From positions 4,622 through 68,621 of the forward strand of contig JAYPVG010000015.1 in assembly GCA_038134485.1 (NCBI GenBank): a stretch of 64,000 nucleotides of DNA, written 5' to 3'. Within the stretch, counting starts at the first letter, position 1. Each line of letters opens with the position of its first letter. The notes beneath the pieces were generated by a model that made no database searches, was not told where the DNA came from, and was given only the letters and a program-made list of their open reading frames with translations. Below, one piece after another: positions 8,899 to 17,654 of the stretch. Made by a program: the position numbers and the translations under genes. Source of the DNA: NORP240 sp038134485. GTDB lineage: Bacteria; Pseudomonadota; Gammaproteobacteria; Pseudomonadales; Pseudohongiellaceae.

Positions 8899-9348
8899 TT
8901 ATTCGAGGAGTTTGTCAGACAGCTCGGACAGCTGACTCATCATATAGGGCTTCATCAGGAATGGCACGGGTTCTTCGGTTTCTTCTGCAAAGGGGTTCGA
9001 ATAACCGGAGGTTAAGGCCACATTAATAGACGGGAACTTTGCCTTTACATGAGAAACCAGGGCAAGTCCGTCCATTTCGCCCGGCATTCGAATATCCGAG
9101 AAAACTGCTTTCACCTTATTATTCGCGAGATACTCAAGCGCTTCTTCCGCATCGTTAGCCGTTAACACACTCCACCCGAGCCTGGAAAACATGACTGCGC
9201 AAATTTGCTGAACCTCTACTTCATCTTCCACTATGAGTAAAACGGGTAACCGTTCCGATTCAGCACTTACTTGGTTGACCTGATTCAAAATTCTGACCTC
9301 AGAGGCAGACATCTCGCTTAAATCCTGTTCTTCTTGATTCATCCTCAA
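8899..9348 (-). CDS. Stand-alone response-regulator receiver protein
   Basis: The 149-residue protein is a CheY-like receiver after a short charged N-terminal tail. It has the acidic pocket VEDE (about residues 40-43), the phospho-acceptor Asp85 in FSDIRMPGEMDG, the Thr/Ser switch in ALTSGYSN, and the conserved Lys in FLMKPY. There is no output domain, so it acts by protein contact. No kinase gene is adjacent; the nearest is the hybrid-like PAS kinase at 14302. It precedes the Cys-rich membrane protein on the same strand and may be co-transcribed with it. Confidence 0.87.
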   Translation of the reverse strand: MRMNQEEQDLSEMSASEVRILNQVNQVSAESERLPVLLIVEDEVEVQQICAVMFSRLGWSVLTANDAEEALEYLANNKVKAVFSDIRMPGEMDGLALVSHVKAKFPSINVALTSGYSNPFAEETEEPVPFLMKPYMMSQLSELSDKLLE

Positions 9349-9495
9349 GAGTCCTGCATTTGTAGCATATTTTCCCGAGATTTTGGATATGCATTGTAAT
9401 ATTTTAGTCTCACAGCAAGAACAAAAACGAGCTGAAGAACCCCGCCAAGCGCGGCGGTAAAAATTCCTCCGTTACGTTACGTCTATTGGACCAGG

Positions 9496-10674
9496 TCAAA
9501 GCCTGCCAAGCGGGAGTGCAATCAGAACAAGCAGTACCGCCACCCCCAAACCGTTGGTCCAGCGATCATTGCGATGCCTTTCAGGCACGAGTCTGTGGTT
9601 GATCACCACCAGTAATATTATTGCCATCAGGGGTAAAAAAAGCGCGTTGATCACTTGTGCGCTTATTATCAGGGCTATAGGACGGTTCACGACAAACGCA
9701 AAGAATGCGCCCGTGAATAACACACCCATTGCCACCAGCCTGAATGAGCGGCTGCCCGGCGCAGTTGACCAGCCCAGCGCGCCGCAAACCGCCCAACCCG
9801 CCGCCACAGGCGCGGCGATAGCAGAAGTGAGGCCTGCGGCGAACAAACCGACACCCATGGCATAGCGCCCGGGGGGACCATAACGGCCATCAACTTCGGC
9901 AATCAGTTGATCGAACGTCGCGTCCTCTGCACTTGCCGATACCAAAACCGCTCCGACTATGACTATCGAAGCGGTGATCAGGCCGCCGGTCAAAATTGAC
10001 CACAGCGCATCTGAGCGAGCTAATTCAATTGCCTGATCCACATCTTCCCCTGGCCAACGTCTGCGAACAGCAGCCGCATGCAAAAAAAGATTATAGGGAA
10101 CGACAGTAGTGCCTATGAGCGCTAAAGCGAGAGTTATCGACTGAGGCGACATTGCCGAAAAGTCGGCCCGGGACGGGCTTGCGGCAAACTCGGGAAAAAG
10201 CGCGATCGCCAGGCCAACAAATATGAGGGCCATTATCGCCACCAGTAACGACAGTGATCTTTCAAGCCAGCTATACCGATCAATGCAGATCAGCAGGCCG
10301 GCAACCAGCGCGGTGCCGGCGATGATTGCATTCAGAGGCAAGCCCAGAGAAGCGGAAAGCCCAAGGCCCGCGCCGGTGAGATTGCCCGACTGGTAGGCGG
10401 AGTTGCCGACGCCGAGGGCGAGCACAATCAGACCCAATACGGGCACCCGCCACCAGCGCAAATAACTCAAATGACGAATGAGTGCTGACAGGTCGTATCG
10501 GGTCGCCAGTGCCGCCCGGGCAGCAAGATCCTGCAATACCAGTGTGGCGATAACAGAAAAGCCAACGGCCCAGAGCAATGCACCCCCGCTGCTGGCTCCC
10601 GCCGCGCTGGCCGTCACCACGGTGCCGGGTCCAATAAATGCTGCCGCCACCATGGCGCCCGGACCTATTTTCAT
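9496..10674 (-). CDS. Nramp-superfamily transporter lacking the canonical DPGN motif
   Basis: The 392-residue protein has about eleven hydrophobic helices. The first reads AAFIGPGTVVTASAAGASSG and is followed by FSVIATLVLQDLAARAALA, the Nramp pattern. Classical Nramp proteins have DPGN in helix 1 and MPH in helix 6 to bind Mn2+ or Fe2+. Here the equivalents are GPGT and VVPYNLFLHAAAV, so the metal-binding Asp and Asn and the Met are absent. This variant occurs in a separate bacterial Nramp-like clade, some members of which may move other ions such as Mg2+. It stands alone on the minus strand with no Mn or Fe uptake genes nearby. Fold is confident; substrate is open. Confidence 0.82.
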   Translation of the reverse strand: MKIGPGAMVAAAFIGPGTVVTASAAGASSGGALLWAVGFSVIATLVLQDLAARAALATRYDLSALIRHLSYLRWWRVPVLGLIVLALGVGNSAYQSGNLTGAGLGLSASLGLPLNAIIAGTALVAGLLICIDRYSWLERSLSLLVAIMALIFVGLAIALFPEFAASPSRADFSAMSPQSITLALALIGTTVVPYNLFLHAAAVRRRWPGEDVDQAIELARSDALWSILTGGLITASIVIVGAVLVSASAEDATFDQLIAEVDGRYGPPGRYAMGVGLFAAGLTSAIAAPVAAGWAVCGALGWSTAPGSRSFRLVAMGVLFTGAFFAFVVNRPIALIISAQVINALFLPLMAIILLVVINHRLVPERHRNDRWTNGLGVAVLLVLIALPLGRL

Positions 10675-10761
10675 AAGATCTACTAACCTAATGTCGATTT
10701 ACAAGCTGGCACTCTGCCTGCACTCGCGTTGATTTCCTTACCTGCCTTGTCAGGACTTGCG

Positions 10762-12054
10762 TCAGGGGTCCTCCAGACGCCGACCCGCGCAGGCGGAACC
10801 ATTTATCGCAGTCACTCTGAGCAGGTTCACACCCAGCCTGGCAAAGGCGTCCATAGTGGAACAGGGTACATAGGTGAAGCGCAGGTCAAGTTCATCGCCC
10901 TCCCCCAGACCCGGGTTAAGCAGAAGCGGACGCACATCGTAGAGCGACCAGTTTCGTGCCAGACTCAACTCCTCGATCTCGTTAATTCCTGCCAGAGCGC
11001 TTACGTCAGTGATGTTGTTGTTTTCGAGCCGCAAGACCCGCAGCTCGCGCATACGCCGGAGCGGAGCGATGTCTTCAATGGTGTTGTTGCTGAGGAAAAG
11101 GTGCTCCATCTGGATCATGCCCTGCAGCGCACTGATGTCGGAGATAGCGTTGTCGTTTAGACTGAGCTGTCGCATGCCGGTCATGCCGCTTAGAGAACTT
11201 ATGTCTTCTATCTGATTGTTATGGGCCCACAAAAGTACCAGGTCATCCAGATTGGCTAGCGGGCTGATATCTTTTATTTCACTGTCATATATTCGCAAGT
11301 GAGTAAGTCGAGTGAGATTCGCCAGCGGACTGATATCGGAAATGGCGTTGAGGTGAATGCGCAGCAAGCGCATTTCCGTGAGCCCTGCCAGAGGACTGAT
11401 ATCGGTGATGCCATTGAACACCACGTTCGGGTCACGTCCGTCATCCATAGCGAGGTAATGTTCAAGCTGGTATGGATACAGCCCGTGCACGTGTAATTGC
11501 CGCAGTCGAGTCAACCCGGCCAGAGGACTGATATCGGAGATTGGATTTTCACTGACAATGAGCTGTTCAAGTTGGGTCAGTCCTGCGATTGGGCTGAGGT
11601 CGCTGAACCAGTTCGTGTGCAGGTTCAGACTAACTAGATTCGTCAGATTGCTCAGCGGGCCAATATCTGTAATCAGCCGGTTAATCAAATTGAGTCTTGT
11701 AAGCCCGGTGAGATTCTGAATCCCGTCCAGACTTTCAAATGGTTTCTCCGGCGATGGCCTGAGGGTGCCGCCATAAACAACACGCTCAATCGTGGTACCG
11801 ACAATCAGTTGTTCAAGGCTGGCAGCCTGTCCGCAATTAAGCGGGACACCTGGTGGCAGGTTCAGCGCGTCATTAACCACTTCGGCCAGGTCAGGATCAG
11901 CGAAGGTAACAATCGCATCCGCCGAAAAATCGCGGCAATGATCTGCAGGCGAAAGGACTGTCTGGGCGCTGGTGACAACAGAATTGACGACAGCGCTGCA
12001 CAGCAGGACTAGTGTTGCCAGGTCTATCAGGCGCGAGCGGTGCGACATGGGCAT
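10762..12054 (-). CDS. Exported leucine-rich repeat protein (internalin-like)
   Basis: The 430-residue protein has an N-terminal signal peptide (hydrophobic core LATLVLLCSAVVNSVVTS). A cap region with FADPDLAEVVNDALNLP follows, then roughly ten LRRs of 21-22 residues from about residue 105 to 370, with consensus LTxLxxLxLxxNxIxDISPL. One repeat carries an insertion of about 20 residues (around YPYQLEHYLAMDDGRD). The end has Cys residues (VPCSTMD and SACAGRR) and no LPxTG or membrane anchor, so the product is probably periplasmic or secreted. LRRs of this type bind proteins. It is not in an obvious operon, so no partner can be named. Confidence 0.85.
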   Translation of the reverse strand: MPMSHRSRLIDLATLVLLCSAVVNSVVTSAQTVLSPADHCRDFSADAIVTFADPDLAEVVNDALNLPPGVPLNCGQAASLEQLIVGTTIERVVYGGTLRPSPEKPFESLDGIQNLTGLTRLNLINRLITDIGPLSNLTNLVSLNLHTNWFSDLSPIAGLTQLEQLIVSENPISDISPLAGLTRLRQLHVHGLYPYQLEHYLAMDDGRDPNVVFNGITDISPLAGLTEMRLLRIHLNAISDISPLANLTRLTHLRIYDSEIKDISPLANLDDLVLLWAHNNQIEDISSLSGMTGMRQLSLNDNAISDISALQGMIQMEHLFLSNNTIEDIAPLRRMRELRVLRLENNNITDVSALAGINEIEELSLARNWSLYDVRPLLLNPGLGEGDELDLRFTYVPCSTMDAFARLGVNLLRVTAINGSACAGRRLEDP

Positions 12055-12188
12055 TACCTCGTGATTGGAATCATGGCCAATGTTCCTGACAAGCTCGGCA
12101 GATTCGTCTGAGGCCTGTGATGTCGAAAGGGCCGACGATCCGGGTTGGAGTCTGACGGATTTCGCCCCGATAGCTTGCTACCGGCCTG

Positions 12189-12224
12189 GCGGCCGATCTC
12201 TAGCGTTTATCAGAGACCGGCCGC
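12189..12224. terminator. GC-rich hairpin downstream of the haloperoxidase-like gene
   Basis: GCGGCCGATCTCT (12189-12201) pairs with AGAGACCGGCCGC (12212-12224), with a single mismatch and a 10-base loop. It lies 30 bp after the stop of the minus-strand gene ending at 12254. There is no U run, so intrinsic termination is uncertain. Confidence 0.35.
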
Positions 12225-12253
12225 AACACCTCTTCTTTGGGTAAAACGCGCAT

Positions 12254-13810
12254 TCAAAGCCTTCTGTTAAGGGAGCGGTAATTTTGAAACCATCTGGCAC
12301 GCCGACCTGTGTTTGACCGATAATTTTCGATCGCCTCATCAATGTCGTTTACGACATTTTCATCGATCGGTTTCACTTCAGTGGCGATTGTCTCTCCGGC
12401 AATTTTTTTAGTGACAAAGTCGTATACAACAGCGGCAATCGTTCGTCCCAGTTTCCGACCAGCCGGTATTGAAGGATAAAAATGCACCCCCGCCCAAAAC
12501 CGGCTATCACCGCATTTCTGATCGAGATCAGACCAAGTTGGGAATTCGAGCATCATCGCCTGCGAGGGAGTTACGCCCGGCTCACGAAGGGAGGAGCCCG
12601 CGTCCACTGGAATGTTAAAATTAAGCGAGTCGTCACCAAAAAACAATCGACTCACCTCAGCATGCGCAGCGCAGAAACTCGCAGTCGCAGACGGGTATTC
12701 GGGATGATCAGCCGTTTGCAAATAGCTTCGCCATTCATCCGCTGGCAAATCAGATACAGTGCCTACGCCCGGCCCCCCCCATGCGGTCACCGGCGAATCA
12801 CCGTATAGGTATTCAATTGCGGAGAATGGTCGCACTGCATTAAACCTGGCTTTCTCATTCCATACGGCAATGGCAGTATCGAATGCAGCTACATTGGTTA
12901 AAAATTCATAATGCAGCGTATCTATCAGTCCGATTCCTTTGGTTTGGGCAGCAAAAACGCCCGATACACCGAGGCTAAGTATTTTATTATCGAACAGTTC
13001 AGCCAGCATTTTTTGTTCATCTGTCATATTTGCGGAAGCATCCAGTACCGCGTCAGCCTGCTCCTTGTACTCCTCGATATTTCTGACTTGACTGGCTGTG
13101 GGGTATTCCACTCTAAAGACGGACGGACTGGTGTAACTGTAAGGTGTTACATACCGAAGTTGTGGAGTTACGAATTGCTGAACCCTGAATATTCCTTTTC
13201 GGTCGCTTACTATATCCGGTTGCCATTTAGAGGGGTCTGTCAGCTCATAGGCCGAATTGGCAGGCATAAATCCCGTGTAGTCACCGTAAGGTTGCTTGTT
13301 ATAATCCTCGTTACCCAATTGATTCATTCCGTCGTTTTCTCTGGCAACGACTACAGCATTTCCCGCAGTATTGCCGATACCAATCGCAGTGGTAATGTCA
13401 GTGCTGTTATCGTCGGGGTCGAGACCCTCGGCCAAAAGCATTGTCCGCCACTGCTGTTCCCGCTCTGGAAATAAACTGAGAAAAATTCGATAGGACGCGT
13501 ATATGACCGCGGTGTTGATATTCCTGTAAGTTGCCTCCGCCGAAGGTCTTCGCTCGATCTGCGAGTAAACGCCAACCGCTGTTTCATGGTATGGCGCCGA
13601 CGCATCAAACCACGTTGTCGTGATCAAGGTGGTGAAACGCAGCACGAGGGTCGCATCCCCCCCGGTCGGTGAGACCTCGAATATCGCCGGTACCGCATTG
13701 GGAATCACCAATTGTGTTGCAGCGTTGTCACTGTCCAGATCAATTGCCTGAATCTGCGATGTGGCAAACAGGAAGAGAAACAATGAAAAAGATACCACTG
13801 GCCTGCACAT
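12254..13810 (-). CDS. Exported vanadium-haloperoxidase/PAP2-fold protein with altered active site
   Basis: The 518-residue protein has a signal peptide (MCRPVVSFSLFLFLFATSQIQA). It follows the vanadium-dependent haloperoxidase pattern: Lys and Arg in EKARFNAVRPFSAI, HPEYPSATASFCAAHAE, and DSRFWAGVHFYPS with the Arg and His that would hold vanadate. In characterised enzymes the second block reads PSGH, with His as acid-base catalyst. Here S374-A375-T376 replaces SGH, so the His is missing at that place; H383 is nearby. The protein may be an uncharacterised phosphatase or peroxidase relative, or inactive. It is exported and is not co-oriented closely with other genes. Halide or phosphate specificity cannot be predicted. 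Confidence 0.7.
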   Translation of the reverse strand: MCRPVVSFSLFLFLFATSQIQAIDLDSDNAATQLVIPNAVPAIFEVSPTGGDATLVLRFTTLITTTWFDASAPYHETAVGVYSQIERRPSAEATYRNINTAVIYASYRIFLSLFPEREQQWRTMLLAEGLDPDDNSTDITTAIGIGNTAGNAVVVARENDGMNQLGNEDYNKQPYGDYTGFMPANSAYELTDPSKWQPDIVSDRKGIFRVQQFVTPQLRYVTPYSYTSPSVFRVEYPTASQVRNIEEYKEQADAVLDASANMTDEQKMLAELFDNKILSLGVSGVFAAQTKGIGLIDTLHYEFLTNVAAFDTAIAVWNEKARFNAVRPFSAIEYLYGDSPVTAWGGPGVGTVSDLPADEWRSYLQTADHPEYPSATASFCAAHAEVSRLFFGDDSLNFNIPVDAGSSLREPGVTPSQAMMLEFPTWSDLDQKCGDSRFWAGVHFYPSIPAGRKLGRTIAAVVYDFVTKKIAGETIATEVKPIDENVVNDIDEAIENYRSNTGRRARWFQNYRSLNRRL

Positions 13811-14301
13811 AAGAATCTCCTTATTTTTTTTAATTTAGGTTGCTGACTGGGCAGAATCAATCAAGCCGAACTCGTTCAAGGCTGGAAATTTATCCAGCTA
13901 ATCACACTTTACCTTGGTCGATCGTGAAATTAATATGTATTATCGATTGCGTCAACGAGTGATCGCCAAATTGCTCGAACCATCAGCATGTGGAACATAC
14001 TTACCCTGCCACTTTTATTGGCTCAATACCATTAAACACGTCCAGAGATCGCCAAAATACCTCGCAGACGCTGATCTCAATCCATCAGTCCATGAGCCTT
14101 TCCTGGCATAGTTGTCGCTTATTAATACAAGAAAATCGTAACATTCAGAAATTTATAGATATTCTTTTGGCGCGCACAGAACTTTTTCACGAAAACCCGA
14201 ATCAACTCGCCACGCCTGAATAAAGTGTGAACTGGTTCACATTTGCTTCAGCGGCAGTTACAATCGGCCATCAAGTCGGTGCGAAGATAAAACAATAATT
14301 C
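13811..14301. other. 491-bp intergenic region, AT-rich, with one CRP-type site
   Basis: This region separates the divergent haloperoxidase-like and sensor-kinase genes. Short frames in it have no recognisable protein features. The only clear element is the palindrome at 14226-14241, listed separately. Confidence 0.6.
14226..14241. promoter_or_regulatory. Perfect CRP/Vfr-type binding site
   Basis: The sequence is TGTGA-ACTGGT-TCACA, an exact match to the CRP half-sites with the standard 6-bp spacer. The palindrome extends to 7-bp arms. It is centred about 68 bp upstream of the sensor-kinase ATG, a plausible activating position. Regulation by a CRP-family protein is inferred from the consensus only. 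Confidence 0.6.
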
Positions 14302-16419
14302 ATGGCCTCTGACTCAACATCTAAATCAGGTTTTTTTAACCGGTTCGTACCTTCGCTCCCAACCGCACAGGGAATCGATCGCGATCCTGTTGAAATCAAC
14401 CGGCTTATTAACGAAGCGCTGATCGTAACCATGCGCGGCGGGTCTGCCGTGCTCGGCGTGCCTGCAATTTTTTCTATTACCACGCTCGCAAATAACTATG
14501 GCTGGTCACCTGCGTACGTTGCATTGATTATGAGTCTGGCGCTATTACCCCTGAACTACGTTCTGTGTAAATTGTCCGAGTCCTTTCGGGCCGCCAATCC
14601 GATTGTCCTGCTGAGTCTCCTGTCGCTGGTCGCCCTGTCGGCGTATGCTGCGCAAGGCCCTTACAGCGGCGCGTTCATTCTGCAAGCGATCGTACCAATT
14701 ATGGCGTTGTTCCTGTTGAGGTACAGATCGGCATTTGCTTTCATTGGGGTTTTCTTCCTGTTGATCGTTGCAGTGTCCTATTTACATACTTCGGGTGTCG
14801 TGCAGCCTTCCATTCCGGGATTGAGTTATCCCAATGATTTGGGCGAGTGGATGCGCATCAATCTGTTCACGCTCGGTGTTGCAATAGCCTTTGCACTGGC
14901 TGGATTCAACCTCAAAGAATTCTTGTTGAGAGCGCTGCACCGTTTGGCGGATAAAGAAAAGGAATTGTCTGAAACGTCAAGTGAACTGGGGACAATCCTG
15001 GAAAACTTGCCGGACGTATATTACCGGGCAGACACCGAGGGCCGGGTTATTATTGCCAAGGGCGCCGTGCAGTCTTTGATTGGTTTGACACCAGAACAGG
15101 CCATCGGCAAAAAGATGTCAGACTTTTACACTGACCCAAGTTACCGAGACCGTTACCTCCAGGCTCTGGCAGATTCTGGCGGAAGACTCAATGACTACAG
15201 AGTCACAATCGTGCTGGCGGATGGCGTTGCCAAACACACCTCCTCCAATACCCAGTATTGGAGGAACGAGGCAGGCGAAATCGCAGGTGTCGAGGGAACC
15301 ATTCGAGACATCTCTAATGCAGTTGAAACTCAGCAAGCTCTGCTCAGGGTAAATCAGGAGATTTCGAATCTCTACAACACGATGCTCGATACAGTTTTTC
15401 AAACCGGGGACCGTGGCGAAATTCTCATGGTTTCACCCTCTGTAGAAGAACTTCTCGGATACACCCCAGAACACCTCACAGGCAAACCGATAACAGACTA
15501 TTGCGCTCGGAAGGAGACTTTTCTGGAATGCCAGAAAATTGTCACAAATCAGGGATTCGTGAAAGGCTTCGAGGGCGAATTAATATCGAAAAATGGAGAG
15601 TCTGTCTGGGTTTCTATGACTGGATCATTGGACGAGAACGGCCACTTCAATGCGGTCGTTCGTGACATCACACAACAAAAAGATAATGAAGAAAAAATCA
15701 GACAGGGACAACGCTTTGAAGCACTTGGTCGCTTGACCGGCGGCTTTGCGCACAACTTTAACAATTTGCTCGGCGTTGTCTCGGGTAACGCACAGATTAT
15801 AGGCAGTCAGGACAATATAGAACTGGAGGTAGAACAGGCGGTTGACAACATTCTATCTGCCGTGGAGAAGGGTACTGGCCTGACAAACAGGCTAATGGTC
15901 TTCTCGCAAAATGAGGACCAGAAGCTTATAGAATCCGTCAACGCAAACGAAATTATTTCAAACAATATGCTGATGTACCGGGCGTCGTTGACTTCTTCGT
16001 TTATCATCAAAACGGAACTCATGGAAAACTGCCCCATAATTGAAGTCGATCGAAACTTGCTGGAAGATGCGATTTTGAATCTTTTATTAAACTCGCGAGA
16101 TGCTATGCCAGAGGGCGGGGATATTACTATCCGAACCAGCATCGTGTCTTCAGATTACATCCTCGAAACCCATGGGTTGCAACCGGTCCTTCCCAAGTTC
16201 CTCAAACTGGAAGTCGAAGATACGGGGGCAGGCATGGACAAAGAAACCATCAGCAGAGCAACTGATCCATTTTTTACCACGAAAAAAGCCAGCGGAGGCA
16301 TGGGCATCGGATTGAGCACCGTTTATGGTTTTGCCAAGAATTCTGAAGGCTACTTTTTCCTCGATTCGGAACTCAATAAGGGAACCAGGGCTCAACTCTT
16401 TTTCCCCCTTGTGATCTAA
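14302..16419 (+). CDS. Membrane PAS-PAS sensor histidine kinase
   Basis: The 705-residue protein has about six membrane helices (residues 45-205) and a short coiled coil. Two PAS domains follow (about 228-345, starting LGTILENLPDVYYRAD, and 350-460 with LGYTPEHLTGKPITDY). Then comes an H-box with phospho-acceptor His484 in GGFAHNFNNLLGVV, and a HATPase domain with LLNSRDAMPEGG (N box), VEDTGAGM (G1) and GGMGIGLSTVYG (G2). It should autophosphorylate in response to a membrane or PAS signal and pass phosphate to a receiver. No receiver domain is fused and none is adjacent; the lone receiver gene at 8899 is one possible partner. A CRP-type site lies upstream. It is convergent with the glycosyltransferase gene that follows. 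Confidence 0.9.
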   Translation: MASDSTSKSGFFNRFVPSLPTAQGIDRDPVEINRLINEALIVTMRGGSAVLGVPAIFSITTLANNYGWSPAYVALIMSLALLPLNYVLCKLSESFRAANPIVLLSLLSLVALSAYAAQGPYSGAFILQAIVPIMALFLLRYRSAFAFIGVFFLLIVAVSYLHTSGVVQPSIPGLSYPNDLGEWMRINLFTLGVAIAFALAGFNLKEFLLRALHRLADKEKELSETSSELGTILENLPDVYYRADTEGRVIIAKGAVQSLIGLTPEQAIGKKMSDFYTDPSYRDRYLQALADSGGRLNDYRVTIVLADGVAKHTSSNTQYWRNEAGEIAGVEGTIRDISNAVETQQALLRVNQEISNLYNTMLDTVFQTGDRGEILMVSPSVEELLGYTPEHLTGKPITDYCARKETFLECQKIVTNQGFVKGFEGELISKNGESVWVSMTGSLDENGHFNAVVRDITQQKDNEEKIRQGQRFEALGRLTGGFAHNFNNLLGVVSGNAQIIGSQDNIELEVEQAVDNILSAVEKGTGLTNRLMVFSQNEDQKLIESVNANEIISNNMLMYRASLTSSFIIKTELMENCPIIEVDRNLLEDAILNLLLNSRDAMPEGGDITIRTSIVSSDYILETHGLQPVLPKFLKLEVEDTGAGMDKETISRATDPFFTTKKASGGMGIGLSTVYGFAKNSEGYFFLDSELNKGTRAQLFFPLVI

Positions 16420-16448
16420 ACATTAGCCCGACAGGTCGGATACGCAGG

Positions 16449-17654
16449 TCATTGATAACTTTTTTCTCCGGCAAGTTCCTCGGCTGCCTCCAATATCAAT
16501 TCCAGGCTGCGAAAGGGCTTCATCGCCTCAATTTCCCGGGCAACATCCTGAGCCGATTGCTGAGTTGACTTATCATCCAAAAATTCTTTAATTCGCGCAG
16601 CCAATTCATCAACTGAATCATTGATGTTAATGCGGGAGGCAATATTTAGCGCCTCGGCTTTGGAACATGTTAACCTTTGCTCCAAGTGCCTTGGGAGCAA
16701 TAATTGAGCCCTGCCGGCAACAGCCGCGCTCTCCGTAGTACCTATTCCACCGTGATGCAGAATTACCGAGCAATCGTTTAACGCCTTGTTCATGGGCAGA
16801 GGCCTCGGCGAGATATCAAGACCCAGCTTTTTACACTTATTCAGCAGGGCAGGACTGGCATTACGAACAAAACCGCAGGCGTGAACATTACTCTGGATGA
16901 CTGATTGCAATACTTTTGCTGTGAGCTTGTAATCAGCCGCTAGGTAAATAAAAAGACTGCGATTGTTGGCCATCGTAACGGGTTGTTGGACAGACACTAT
17001 CGGGCCTGTGGCAGGTGTGAGACGCGACTCATGATAAATATCAAAAATAGGCGTGACACAAACTATCTGTCTGTCACCACTCGTCGCCTGAGGCAGGGAT
17101 TTGGGTATTGGTTTCCCTCTCTTTTTCTGCACGGCGACGACGTTTTCCAACAATTGTTCCTCGTGGAAACCAGAGCCCTTTGATTTCTGCAATACCGGAA
17201 AATTGTTCAGATGCCCCGGCGGAAGCGCGAAACTGCTGCCAATCTGAATGACTGGAGCCAGTTCTTTAGCCGCGATAGAGATATAAGGAGCGTAGTCTGC
17301 GATTATTACGTCGGGGCGAATATTTTCTATCAGCCCTTCCCAAGCACTTACCATAGCGAAAAGCGGTTCAATACTCCCGCATCCTGAAATAGCCAGTATG
17401 TCTCCAAAATTTGCCGCACCGAATTTTGGGGGCGCCCACCCTTTATGGTGTATTGGAGCCTGAACCACGTAGCTGGCCACGACGGTCATTTCTCTGCTGA
17501 GGGCGTAAATATCGCGCACTGCGAAAACGAGCTCCCAGCCGCCTTCGATCAAGGCATCGGCGAGCGACAGCAGGCGTCGAGTGTGTCCGTTGCCCCCGCC
17601 TAGCTCCCAAGCCAGAAGTACCCGCTTCCGATCGCGGCGAATTTGATTTCTCAC
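16449..17654 (-). CDS. Glycosyltransferase of the UGT/MGT (GT1/GT28-like) type
   Basis: The 401-residue protein begins RKRVLLAWELGGGNGHTRRLL, the acceptor-side glycine-rich loop of GT-B enzymes with an early His. Its C-terminal half has ILHHGGIGTTESAAVAGRAQ, the nucleotide-sugar binding HGGxGT signature. Such enzymes glycosylate lipids or small hydrophobic acceptors. The start overlaps the stop of the upstream GT4 gene by 4 bp (17651-17654), so the two are translationally coupled and probably act on one product. The acceptor and sugar are not predictable, and no other polysaccharide genes are adjacent. Confidence 0.83.
   Translation of the reverse strand: MRNQIRRDRKRVLLAWELGGGNGHTRRLLSLADALIEGGWELVFAVRDIYALSREMTVVASYVVQAPIHHKGWAPPKFGAANFGDILAISGCGSIEPLFAMVSAWEGLIENIRPDVIIADYAPYISIAAKELAPVIQIGSSFALPPGHLNNFPVLQKSKGSGFHEEQLLENVVAVQKKRGKPIPKSLPQATSGDRQIVCVTPIFDIYHESRLTPATGPIVSVQQPVTMANNRSLFIYLAADYKLTAKVLQSVIQSNVHACGFVRNASPALLNKCKKLGLDISPRPLPMNKALNDCSVILHHGGIGTTESAAVAGRAQLLLPRHLEQRLTCSKAEALNIASRININDSVDELAARIKEFLDDKSTQQSAQDVAREIEAMKPFRSLELILEAAEELAGEKSYQ

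Noticed and set aside
9439..9458. Hairpin CCGCC/GGCGG between the receiver and Nramp-like genes
   Set aside because: The stem is only 5 bp and the T tract after it is weak, so I do not call a terminator.
12055..12253. Possible small gene between the LRR and haloperoxidase-like genes
   Set aside because: Only a hairpin is visible and no frame has a start with a ribosome site.
12482..12808. Open frames on the plus strand inside the haloperoxidase-like gene
   Set aside because: These are antisense to a well-supported gene and have no protein features.
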